Origin: Branchinecta lynchi
Taxonomy: Eukaryota; Arthropoda; Branchiopoda; Anostraca; Branchinectidae
Direction of reading: 5' to 3'
Length of the DNA stretch: 64,000 nt
NCBI GenBank assembly: GCA_023053575.1
Contig: JAKZAP010000013.1
Coordinates: 18,509,689-18,573,688, forward strand
Shown: piece by piece, positions 55,388 through 64,000 of the stretch
Layout: each line of letters starts with the position of its first letter
Numbering within the stretch: the first letter of the stretch is position 1
The notes under the pieces: model-generated
Told to the model about the DNA's origin: nothing
Database searches by the model: none
The model's input: the letters and a program-made list of their open reading frames with translations, nothing else
Made by a program: the position numbers and the translations under genes

Positions 55388-55742
55388 AGTTGCGTTTTTG
55401 CAGATATCATGGTATCTGATACCATGGTCTAAAGTCGTTTTGGTAGCTACGTGGTATCTGATACCACGGACCAAAGACGTTTTTGCAGCTACCGTTGTAT
55501 CTGGCCAGTCACCGTGGCAATTGATATTCGTATACCTCGTTCCCGACCGTGGTAACTGATCGTGGTATCTGAAAAATGTATCTGACTTTCATCATCACTA
55601 TAACACATGAGCCTGCTTTTTTTGTCAAATTGGTGGGAAAGAAGTTACGTCACTCACATGCAGCTCACATGTCAAGATGATTTCTAAAAGCGCAAATCCG
55701 GCAATTGTCTTTTTTGCAGAGCAACCGTAGTATCAGATACTG
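55388..55742. mobile_element. GATACCACGG palindromic MITE, one end lost
   Basis: The left end AGTTGCGTTTTTGCAGATATC is intact and the interior runs in the same order as 4178-4587 (ggtatctgaaaaatg, ttcatca, aaattggtgggaaagaag, gcaattgtc.tttttgcagagcaaccgta). The right terminus is missing. Confidence 0.8.
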
Positions 55743-55744
55743 AA

Positions 55745-56040
55745 TCATCTTAATGGGCGCAGTCTACCTGTCTAGCTTTTATATGTCTACAGTTGTGAGT
55801 ACACCTATAAGGCGAATTCTCGCCGTTCCCCAGAGACTCCTTTTGAACAGTCCCAGCGTTTCTGTTTGTCCCAGGGACGCACTCCCGGACTCTCGCAGGT
55901 ACTCGCGGACCAGGAACGCTCAAACTATCATCACCAAAAAAAAAACGACTCCATTTCATATTCCACGGGAAAACGAATTTGGGAGTTGCTGGTGTTCTTG
56001 TGTTTTGAAAAACAGACATTAGAGATGGTCAATAAGAATT
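55745..56040. repeat. Diverged relative of the repeat that flanks the fold-back element
   Basis: Shared words include aggcgaattctcgccgttccccagagactcctttt (compare 57093-57140 reversed) and cgactccat. It is AT-rich afterwards (56040-56240). Two complementary 89-codon ORFs are spurious. Confidence 0.4.
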
Positions 56041-56304
56041 TCGAAGACCAAGATTGAGTGTATGGTTATGGTTTAAAACTGGTTTTGAAAAAAGGGCATC
56101 TTTTTCATTGTAGTTACGACTTTTTTTTTATAAACAATAACAATGTATAACCAAGCAAAATAACGAGAATAATAAAAAACAAAAATAAAGTGGATCCAGA
56201 CTAATTCAGTCACCTGACTATTTTTTTTATTTTATTTTACAATCCATTTTTGAAGCGTTCCGCTTGTTCTCGTTGTTTTCCGTTCGCGGAGTCTGCGGGA
56301 AGTG

Positions 56305-56313
56305 ACTCCATCT
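56305..56313. repeat. Target-site duplication, left copy (ACTCCATCT)
   Basis: Nine bases identical to 57083-57091 and present once in the uninterrupted relative at 250-258. Confidence 0.8.
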
Positions 56314-57082
56314 GGGAGAAAGTGGGATCAACTAAAACCAGGAAGGGAAGGGAACGCGAGAAAAGCAGGAAGTCATACTAAAACCAGGAAGGGCAGACTA
56401 AAACGAGGAAGGCTGTCACCAGAATTTGCCGCACCGTTCCCTTCCTCTATTTAGTGTTCTTTGAGGGGTCGCCAACTTTTCAAATTCAAAGTTCACCATC
56501 CCTTCCTCGTTTTAGTATCCTGACACGGGTAAGCATTAAGTTCAGTGAGAGGTCGGCAACTACAAAATTGTAATTCTCCTTTTCATTTCTCGTTCTGATG
56601 GTAGTCGACTAAAGCGAGCGGCCTGCAACTAAGATATTACAAGTCCACCATTTCCTTCCTCGTTTTAGTACCTTGAAAGTACTAAAACGAAGAAGGAATG
56701 GTGGATTCTCAATTATTAGTCTTTGAGGGGTCGGCAACTATAAAAAATTTAAGTAACCTTTTCATTCGTCGTTTTAGTAGCTGGTCACGGGTAGTACCTT
56801 AAAGGACTAAAACGAGGAAGGAAATGGTGGACTTGAAATATCTTAGTTGCCGACCCCTCACTGAACTTAATGCCTACCCATGTCAGGATACTAAAACGAG
56901 GAAGGGATGGTGAACTTTGAATTTGAAAAGTTGCCGACCCCTCAAGGAATACAAAATACAGGAAGGGAGCGGTGCGGCGAATTCTGGCAACAGCCTTCCT
57001 CGTTTTAGTCTGCCCTTCCTGGTTTTAGTATGTCTTCCTGTTTTTCTCGCGTTCCCTTCCCTTCCTGGTTGTAGCCGATCCC
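56314..57082. mobile_element. Fold-back element with very long inverted arms
   Basis: Almost the entire 769 bp is one imperfect palindrome centred near 56695. GGGATCAACTAAAACCAGGA on the left is mirrored by TCCTGGTTGTAGCCGATCCC on the right, and the arms of about 370 bp stay in register through GGCAACTTTTCAAATTCAAA and CCTCGTTTTAGTATCCTGAC. The word TTCCTTCCTCGTTTTAGT or its complement recurs about ten times, with an inner hairpin at about 56645-56705. It has no coding capacity. Nine-base target duplications and long inverted repeats suggest mobilisation by a Mutator-like transposase. It lies in an ATR intron. Confidence 0.9.
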
Positions 57083-57091
57083 ACTCCATCT
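57083..57091. repeat. Target-site duplication, right copy (ACTCCATCT)
   Basis: Identical to 56305-56313; followed by attatcaccgttcc, which aligns to the sequence after the single copy at 250-258. Confidence 0.8.
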
Positions 57092-57346
57092 ATTATCACC
57101 GTTCCGCTCTATTCCCAAAGGAGTCCTCGAGGAAATGGCGAGAATACGCCTATATTCCACTAAAGAAGGTGAGCGAAGTGGTCTCAAATGTACCAATTTG
57201 CTTTATCTTGGTACTTAGCTGCTCTGTTCTTCCGAGCTGGTAAAAAAATACAGATGTATTCTTGCACATATTTACAATCACACAGCCATCAGTATGCTAC
57301 TAAGTAACGGCTGTGAATACCTAAACTACTGGAAGAGTTTACATAC
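57092..57346. repeat. Right flank of the fold-back insertion, then intron
   Basis: 57092-57155 continues the host repeat (gccatt/ggcgagaatacgcct) seen at 259-310. The remainder up to the ATR donor at 57346 shows nothing recognised. Confidence 0.5.
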
Positions 57347-58079
57347 CTTGATCATTACCATCATGACCCACACCGACTGCTGCGGATAGTCCCTTAAGAC
57401 CCTGGAGAGCAGACCCTTCAGCACATCCCACACTTCCGGATGGGGATGACAGATCCTCGACAGCATTTGCGACAGCGCCGTCAGCAGCTTATACGACGGC
57501 AGCCGTCGACTCGTCAACGCCTTGAAGACCTCCGTAATCTGCGACAATATCTTCTTGCTATTCAGTCGGGCGTTTGATTCCTGCATCTCGCACACTTTTG
57601 CCCCAAGTTCGAACCACACTGTGAGCATTCGGGGTAGGGAGCGGTAGATGTACCCCGACCCGTGCTCGAGGGATTTTCCGAGGTAGTTGCACACAACCCC
57701 GAGGTACTGCACATTTTTCTCCTTATCGTCTTGCGCTTGATAGCTCCTGTCGTAGAACATGGCCATTTCAAATAGGCTCTCTTCGCAATTCGTATCCACA
57801 GCTAATGCTTCCTTATAGCAGCCAAGGAGCGCCGTGTTGTCCAATGAGTCAGTAGTGTCTAAGTACTTGGCAAGTAATAGCTTGGCCTCGGAGGCGTGAA
57901 GTTTGATTTCATTCGGGGCTGTCTTGGGGTCTATTGGGTTCGGGAAGTGGCGAGCTATTCCAGTCTGTAGCTCTTTGATTGCGTTGCTGGGCTGACCACA
58001 CATCCATTGCCATTTGGCTTTTTCTAGCATAACGGAGGGAGGGGGACTCTCCACGCTGCATTCTGTCTCCAAGATGTAA
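57347..58079 (-). CDS. ATR: ATR checkpoint kinase, FAT-domain exon
   Basis: A 733-bp exon with acceptor cttgtttcag and donor ATCAAG/GTATGT. It reads YILETECSVESPPPSVMLEK, then AKWQWMCGQPSNAIKELQTG, YRSLPRMLTVWFELGAKVCE and SRICHPHPEVWDVLKGLLSR. A-K-W-x-W-x-x-G-x-x-x-x-A-I-x-x-L-Q and S-M/L-P-R-M-L-T-x-W-x-x-x-G are the helical repeats of the ATR FAT domain, the clamp around the kinase. The first base completes a Ser codon begun in the previous exon; the frame is open and exits in phase 0. Confidence 0.96.
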
Positions 58080-58630
58080 CTGAAACAAGTAATGAATTCA
58101 TCAATTTATACAGTCGATTTATATTCCCCAAGTCTTGTAATATCGTAACCACAGTGGATGTTGTTGCTAGGAAAGATTACAGTTTTCAGATAGCCAATGC
58201 TGTATATTTCAAGTTGGTATGCTAGTAAGCTGTTTAGCTTAGTTAGTAAGCAAGCTTAGCTCCAGAATGACTAGAGGTAGAGCACTATTAAACAGTTGCT
58301 ATTTTGGAAGCTGCAAGGGCTGAAACACAATTACAATTACAATTCGATTTATTATCTATAAATATCTTTTCCAAACAAAAATAGTGCTGGACATGTCAAT
58401 ACAGTTTAAAAGACCAACCAAGGGATATATTTACAATTGTAACCTATGATTTCAATTACAATTCATGGTTTAAAATACAATTCATCAAAATACGAACGCG
58501 AATTAAAATGACAAGTCTTCAAAACAATTACATAATTCGTCATAATGTGATTACTCTTCTAATATTTTTAACTGTAATAAAATTGAACTGATGATTGATC
58601 AATCTGTCGTCTCTCCTCCATGAGTTGTAG
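58080..58630. other. ATR intron stretch with (AATTAC)n run
   Basis: acaattacaattacaattcgatttatt at 58329 is likely another reversed LINE tail. Nothing else recognised. Confidence 0.35.
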
Positions 58631-58639
58631 AATAACAGA

Positions 58640-59050
58640 ATAGAATAGAATATATTACCCAAAAAAGCACGAAGGCCATGGCAACAAAAACTGTAGAAGT
58701 ACACTAAATTACAAAAATTACAAACACTCCTCCTATTCTAAAAATGTCGTTCTATACTCCATCGCAAGCCTCAAAAAACGTCCAAGTTTTTTCACAGTAA
58801 GAAAACAATCATCCTTACCATCCATTCTTCATTATATTCTCTCTCCGCAAATACCTCCCTTCTACATTCATTCAGTTCTTCACACTCACACACCAAATGA
58901 ACTACACTTTCATCTTCATCACCACACATAAGACAAAAGTAAGGACCAATTCCCTCTTTTGCTTTACCAATATACTTTCGCCTTGCCCCAAGTGGTAAAC
59001 TATCAGCCGGCATTTCAACAATATAAGAAATTCTTCCTTTCTTAGACCTG
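58640..59050 (-). mobile_element. LINE 3' end with zinc-knuckle C-terminus
   Basis: The minus strand reads MPADSLPLGARRKYIGKAKE, then GPYFCLMCGDEDESVVHLVC and ECEELNECRREVFAEREYNE. The knuckle is C-x2-C-x8-H-x4-C. The 3' end TTGCCATGGCCTTCGTGC with a (TATTC)n tail at about 58626-58660 matches the ends at 5340 and 33165. The upstream part of the transcript is missing. Confidence 0.75.
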
Positions 59051-59054
59051 CTTT

Positions 59055-59926
59055 AAAAATAATTCCTTCACCCCAAGCCTCTTTGGCCGCCTCAAAAAAT
59101 TATCTTATTGAGGTTTAAGTTTGAAGATTTTTTTCTTGAGTTTTCATTTTCTAGTTTAACTCTAATTGTCTGTTATTTCTGTTTTATTTTTTCCCTGAAA
59201 TTCATTTGAGTTTTCGAATGTTTTTAAACTGACTTTGGTTTATGAGTCTATTTAACTTTGTTCCTCCTGCCATCGCAATTTTCGTGTGTATATTAGTCAG
59301 TCCGATGGAGCAGAGTTTAGAACTATGACAGGTATCACGCTGGAACTTGGTATGACCAGTCTAGATCCATTTTACGGAGTACCGAGCCCTCCGACCTCCC
59401 GCCTTTCCGCTTCTAAGGCAACTGTGATGGGCCCAATTCGTAAACTTGCGAACCATGACTGATTTCAAGGTGAAATTTGGAATACTTGTTATCATTGAGG
59501 TCTATAACTGTTCGGAGGGTTCCATCCCACCCCCCACACCCAAAGGCTCCAGGGGAACTGTACCCAGATTGACCAGAGATAAATTTGTGACCTGAAAACG
59601 GATTTCAGGTTCAAATTCAGTATACTTGTCGGCATTGTGGTATAGGTGTGTCTTTTGGGGTATCATCCTACCACACCATTCCAGTTCAAGGTCGACTGGT
59701 TCCTAGGCTGTTTGTAAACAAGATATGATAAATGTTTTACTTTTGCACTCCATCTTTTAGCGCTTGCGCACTTGATGCGTACTGGTTTTCAATATTTATT
59801 TTTACTATCATCAATTTCGTTTGAAAATAAAACATGAAATCATTCAAAGACTATCGTTATAACCGATACTGGCAGTGTTCTAGTAGTCTACTGCTAATCC
59901 ACGGCCAAACAGATTGGAAGACTAAC
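59055..59926. other. ATR intron stretch, nothing recognised
   Basis: Some internal similarity between 59450-59520 and 59580-59660 (tgaccag/gactgatttcaaggtgaaatt, tatacttgt..gcattg.ggt) suggests a weak duplication. No gene is supported. Confidence 0.35.
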
Positions 59927-61221
59927 CTCAAAGCTCGCTGAGTCTGTCCTGCCTCTCTTGCAAGCCGAACACAATATGACAAGTTTGTTGCCAGCTCTCG
60001 TCGAAGGCTTGCAGGGACTGGAATGTTCAGCGACGTCACTTTGTCTGCAATCAACTTCAGCGCAACTCTGCGCACCGTCATCATCGGCTCCAGGACTCTC
60101 ACCGTTGACTGACTAATCTTCTGTCTTCTCTTCCAGCTATCAAGAAGCGACTCGAAATCAAGATTCGGGAAATGTCCAGTAGAACCCACACTGCCGACGA
60201 TACTTAAAGCAGCTTCTAAATCGGTAACGATTGCTAGTTTTACTACATCTGGGTAGGCACGTTGGTACCACCCTTTCTCCAGAATGGCGACACTTGCGTG
60301 CTCCAGAAGTTTGGCTCTCAAGTCGGAGGCGACGGACTGAACGACGTCACCGTCGCCAGCTCTGCCTGCTACGAGGGCAGCACCAACCGCAGCCCCCCAC
60401 ATGCGCTGGTCTTTCACAGGGCCCAGCGTCTCGAGTTCAGCCCAGTCGCCAAGTCTCCAGCTGGCTTCTGCTCTGTAATCGTTCAACTCTTTGTCGAACT
60501 CCACGGATGTGTTTTTGACAAATTCTAAGACCGCGTCAGGTTGATTTAGTTCCAGGTAGCACTTGGCGATGCGCCGCTTAAGCTCAGTTGACTCCGGTCC
60601 TTTAACGGTACACAGCTTGGCCCTGAGAGCGGCAATGGCACTCTGAAAATCCCCAGTCGCTTCATAAGCACGGATCGTAATGTCAACTGACGTTTCTGGC
60701 ACTAAAGTTGAAGCCCCGATCACACCATCCGGCTCATCAAGACACACGTATAACTCCTGCAGGAATGACGCTTTGGAATCCTTTGAGTCTGGGTGAGCCA
60801 TAACGTGCGATTCCAGGTGGCGAATCGCTCTCGCGTAAGCACCAGCCCGCGCAGCGGCTTCGGCCAACTTCTCATCAGGCATACGCTTCAAAAACGCCTT
60901 GATTTTCCAATAGCTCGTATCGTGCTTGAGCGATTCCTGCGTGGTCTGATTCTTCTTATGGGCTACCGCTGCTTCCTTCATAGCTAACCATGAGCAAAGA
61001 TGGTCCAGTATTATGAAGAGCGTGTGTAGACTCGCAGTAGGGGCCTCGGTATGAGAGAGAACAGTGATGACTTCGTCGTGGATTTGATCGACGACGGATG
61101 GGTCTGCTTCCAGTAAAGCCTGAGCAACGATATAGGGCAGCATGAATACTTGGACGGAGTTGCTCTTCTTCAGCGTAGGAAGAACTGAGATGAAGATCTT
61201 CTTCGGAAGATTTGTGTGAAC
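59927..61221 (-). CDS. ATR: ATR checkpoint kinase, first exon within the window
   Basis: A 1295-bp exon with acceptor ttctgtttcag and donor TTGAG/GTTAGT. It begins VHTNLPKKIFISVLPTLKK and includes QVFMLPYIVAQALLEADPSV, AAARAGAYARAIRHLESHVM, SVDITIRAYEATGDFQSAIA, AEASWRLGDWAELETL and CVRLAREAGQTQRAL. A-x-x-x-x-A-Y-x-R-A-I-x-x-L-E and E-x-S-W-R-L-G-x-W-x-x-L are typical helical repeats of the ATR region leading into and forming the FAT domain. The eight exons together give 1128 residues. Family members have about 2,500 residues, so more than half of the protein is encoded beyond the right edge. Phase 0 in, phase 2 out. Confidence 0.95.
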
Positions 61222-61224
61222 CTG

Positions 61225-61495
61225 AAACAGAACAATCAAATTCAATTCCAAATAGCTTAAGGCTATACGAGGAAATATTTATGAAATACATAAAATCAAC
61301 AACAAATTAACTAATACATTTCACAAGATATGACCTGAAATAAATGCTTGAATAGAACTGTGTAAAAATTGGGTTGACGAATTGGCAGGATACGGCAAAA
61401 ACTGATTGTCAGTGTTCCTCTCGGACCGACGCACGGACGACGGGAGGGGAGGGGGGAATAGACGGCTCATCTAGGGACAACACACCATCTTTGCT
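61225..61495. other. ATR intron stretch, nothing recognised
   Basis: No upstream ATR exon was found between 61222 and the right edge, although one may be too short or too diverged to see. Confidence 0.3.
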
Positions 61496-61499
61496 CCGA

Positions 61500-61885
61500 A
61501 ATTTGTTTCCACGTTTAATGAGAGCCTCTTCATGTAAAATTTTATGATCACCCAGAATGGTTCTCGCTGCTCTCTTTAGGACATTTTCCAGGCAATCACA
61601 GAGCTCTGCAGAAAGAGGCGAATGCCAAACAGGTGAAGCATATTCTAAACGAAGACGGATTTAGATTTTAAAGCAACAGTGGAGGTATTTAGTACCCGAA
61701 CCAAAAGATTTGAGGGTAGAGACGGTAGAAACTTTATTTAACGAATAATATTTTCAACATAAGAATTCCGTTTTAGATCGTCATCGATCATCACCCCAAG
61801 CAATTTAACAGATTTACACTGCCTGAAAGTCGACGGATATTCAGCAATTTCTCTTCTCAGCCTACTAAACCTCATAACCGAAATG
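61500..61885 (-). pseudogene. LINE reverse transcriptase C-terminal remnant
   Basis: The minus strand reads CKSVKLLGVMIDDDLKRNSY, then after frame changes IRLRLEYASPVWHSPLSAEL and CLENVLKRAARTILGDHKIL. L-G-V-x-I-D-x-x-L, L-E-Y-A-x-P-V-W and L-E-x-x-x-K-R-A-x-R-x-I-L-G are the thumb and C-terminal blocks of Jockey/CR1-type LINEs. Stops and shifts are frequent. Confidence 0.75.
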
Positions 61886-62044
61886 AAGGTTGCAAAATAA
61901 ACTAGGAACGGGAATCATCACCTTAAAAATCAATGAGCCTATTAGACAGTCACGACTGTTACCTTCCTAAACCCAAACCCACAACTGCTCTGCATTTAAA
62001 AGTGTTGAAAGGCAAAGCTTGACTTTTGAGAATTAATCAGAGGA

Positions 62045-63010
62045 GTTCAATTCAATTCAATTTTATTTCCAAAACCGACACAACGGTCAAGCCGATTTGG
62101 TGGTTCTCGTCCATATTAACACTTATCATAAATACAAAAGACTCTACACTAGTTTGGGTATAATAAAGACTTGTCAAACATAACACAAAATATTCAAATC
62201 TATTTACAATTACTGATGCGAGTTAAAATTGCTGACGAAAGCGGGAACAAAACTTCTTAGGTAACGAGTCGTTGTATGTTTAATAGGCTGCAATTTGGTG
62301 ACCTGAAGTGGGAGACTCATGTTTGAATCAGGCTCCCTGAATCAAAAAGACCAATGCAATCTTCTCCATTTTTCGCATCAAAGTGGTAGGCGCATTTTTC
62401 AAAACCGCGCGCCTACCACAGGCGGGATGGGTCTGTTCAAGAATAGTAAAGAATATTAATAGTATTCAAGTTCGCAACCTGTGCTTTCAGAGCATTATTA
62501 TTATTATTTTTTATTACAAAATTTTTAATTCAGCTTTCGCCATAAACTAATATACAAATAACAAAAAAACATCATATGGTACAACATCAATGTGTCTCCA
62601 GCAGATGCCTCCAAACTGGTAGATTATGGAAAATGGGTTTTGCTGCCAGGAGAATAAGACAGTTCTCCGACCGCCATAACCTTTCAACCAAGGATGACCG
62701 GGCTTTCTCGAGCAAGTTCAGTAAAATTGCAGCAATGGTTCTGGACAAATGCCTGACTTATGCTATCTCCAGCCGTCAGACTAATCAGACGCCTAAAAAT
62801 TCTCTTGTAACACGCCTCAAGATTACAGTATGACCTGTTAGTACAACGATAACATAAAGCCAGCGCAAAATACTGGTAACAATACGTCGAGTAATACAGC
62901 CTAATCTTAACTGCACTGTTCACAAAGCTAAATTTCCATATTAAAACGTGTCCTCTGTTACAAACACTGTGCGCAAGGTCACGGAGGCGAGTCTCATCCT
63001 TAAAATTCTC
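62045..63010 (-). mobile_element. LINE fragment: C-terminus, 3' UTR and (TTGAA)n tail
   Basis: The minus strand 63010-62570 reads RLRDLAHSVCNRGHVLIWKF, then VKIRLYYSTYCYQYFALALC and LEACYKRIFRRLISLTAGDS, with later frame changes. R-x-x-V-L-I-x-K-F and Y-x-x-I-F-R-x-L match the C-terminal block of the LINE at 5381-6473, so both belong to one clade. The 3' UTR runs to a (TTGAA)n tail at about 62047-62066. The frame is open over 79 codons only. Confidence 0.7.
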
Positions 63011-63307
63011 ATTGACGAAGAAACTGAAAATAAGTGGTTTTGCTTTATGGGCACTGTTTAGTTATCGGAGTTATGAGCCGAGTGCTGAATATTTATTTAT
63101 TTATTTGACTAAACAACGGCCGACAAGGGCCATATACATCTTCAAACAACAACAAAAACCACACTGTACAGGGTTCGTGCGCTTGCTCTTCCACGTTTTT
63201 CCCTGACTTTTCCCTGACTTCCCTGACCTTTTTTGGTGATTTTTTTCCATCAGTTTTCCAACACCTTTCGATTACCTCAGTGAACAAATGAACTCATTTA
63301 CTGAAAA

Positions 63308-64000
63308 AACAAGAGCTGGAAGCTCATATGGCACTTGCAAGGCTGGGTCAGAGGATTAAAGTATGAACTCCTCAATTCGTGGGTTTGTTGTGATCCTATG
63401 TAAGCAAAATCCTTGAGATAAGAACGGTCATGGGTCCTTGGAAATCACGAGAATGTATTGTTCGTAAAATCTATTTTATTTATGCATTTGGCTGTGATGA
63501 TGCACACTTTAAGGGCGCTAGAAATTCATCTGTAATGAACACTCCTAAGCACAAATGATGATAAGCTCATTGGAATCAGATAAATGTAAAATTACTGTTT
63601 GTATTTTAAGAAACTCAGTTGTAAGCGAGACCCGTGAGGCAAAAATGATCACGGGCCCTAACGTATTTTTTTACTTTTCGGTTAAGAAACGCACTTTAAG
63701 GGTGCTAAAAATTAGTTTAACACCTTTGGGTTAAATGTAAACTTTGCTTAAAAGCATTTTCTGTACTTTGTGCTTAGGATTAGTACTTTAAGGTTAGGAT
63801 TAGTACTTTAAGGGATGGTTGGATCTGAGAAGTGACAATTTCTTACCCAATCTTGTCAAGTTTCTAATGTTCAAGCCAAGTTTCTTCACCCTAGAACATC
63901 TAGAATTACCTTAGTTCGCGATCACTGAAATTCCGGACCCCCCACCCACCAACTCCCCTCACAGTGCCCGAACCCGGTCCGATTTTATCACTGATGTATA
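63308..64000 (+). repeat. AAGAGCT/GCACTTG-family element, cut by the window edge
   Basis: It starts AACAAGAGCTGGAAGCTCATATGG at 63309, very close to the start of the copy at 6474 and in the same order (ggctgggtcagagga, gtgggtttgttgtg, taagcaaaaccttgagataa). It continues through gatggttggatc and ccaagtttct to the edge. Confidence 0.8.

Noticed and set aside
55750..56022. Complementary 89-codon ORFs on both strands
   Set aside because: Mirror ORFs in a dispersed repeat; no domain in either.
60231..60528. Plus-strand ORFs of 88-95 codons inside the large ATR exon
   Set aside because: Antisense shadows of the well-supported ATR coding frame.
61222..64000. Further upstream ATR exons
   Set aside because: Searched on the minus strand; only LINE remnants and a repeat element were recognised, so the N-terminal exons are placed beyond the window.

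Overview
The window is nuclear DNA of an invertebrate animal: GT-AG introns, two recognisable animal genes with intron-separated exons, and intergenic and intronic DNA packed with decayed LINE retrotransposons, MITE-like palindromic elements and tandem repeats. The species cannot be named from the sequence. The kinase exon reads GETFEWPERVPFR where vertebrate ATR has a different spelling, which fits an arthropod or another ecdysozoan, but this is only a guess.

Host genes. The best-supported gene is on the minus strand and runs from the right part of the window leftwards (61221 down to 34584). Eight exons join with matching splice phases into 1128 codons plus a stop. They encode the C-terminal part of the checkpoint kinase ATR (FAT, PI3K-like kinase and FATC domains); the first exons lie beyond the right edge. 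On the plus strand two exons (26761-26969 and 28738-28889) encode the C-terminal cysteine-rich part of a Wnt ligand. The Wnt and ATR genes converge, with about 5.7 kb between their stop codons. A 103-bp minus-strand exon at 18928-19030 resembles the catalytic-cysteine block of Ulp1/SENP-type proteases, and two further exon-like ORFs (17038-17301, 11606-11912) are weaker.

Layout. 0-4.6 kb: repeats and one palindromic MITE. 5-9.1 kb: an APE-type LINE on the minus strand, cut in two by a 1.3-kb AAGAGCT/GCACTTG element. 9.3-18.8 kb: GGAAAACCGGAAC repeats, two collinear copies of a GGGATCCC element that carries a 137-bp tandem repeat, and inverted or partial copies. 20.4-23.0 kb: a homogeneous satellite of nine 291-bp units. 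23-29 kb: MITEs and the Wnt exons. 29-34.5 kb: LINE tails and CACTGTAAA MITEs. 34.6-61.2 kb: ATR exons separated by introns of about 1.8-5 kb filled with LINE fragments, MITEs, a 310-bp tandem repeat and a 769-bp fold-back element with 9-bp target duplications. 61.3-64 kb: two more LINE remnants and the start of another AAGAGCT element.

The most unusual signals are: (a) a recurring 32-nt motif with hammerhead-ribozyme-like layout (CTGANGA, hairpin, GAAA), where flanking helices can also be drawn; (b) the fold-back element whose empty site survives elsewhere in the window; (c) several MITE families with unrelated interiors that share the terminus AGTTGCGTTTTT; (d) the 291-bp satellite; (e) a near-perfect 76-bp inverted repeat just past the 3' coding exon of ATR. 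No bacterial-type operons, CRISPR arrays or rRNA genes were seen.
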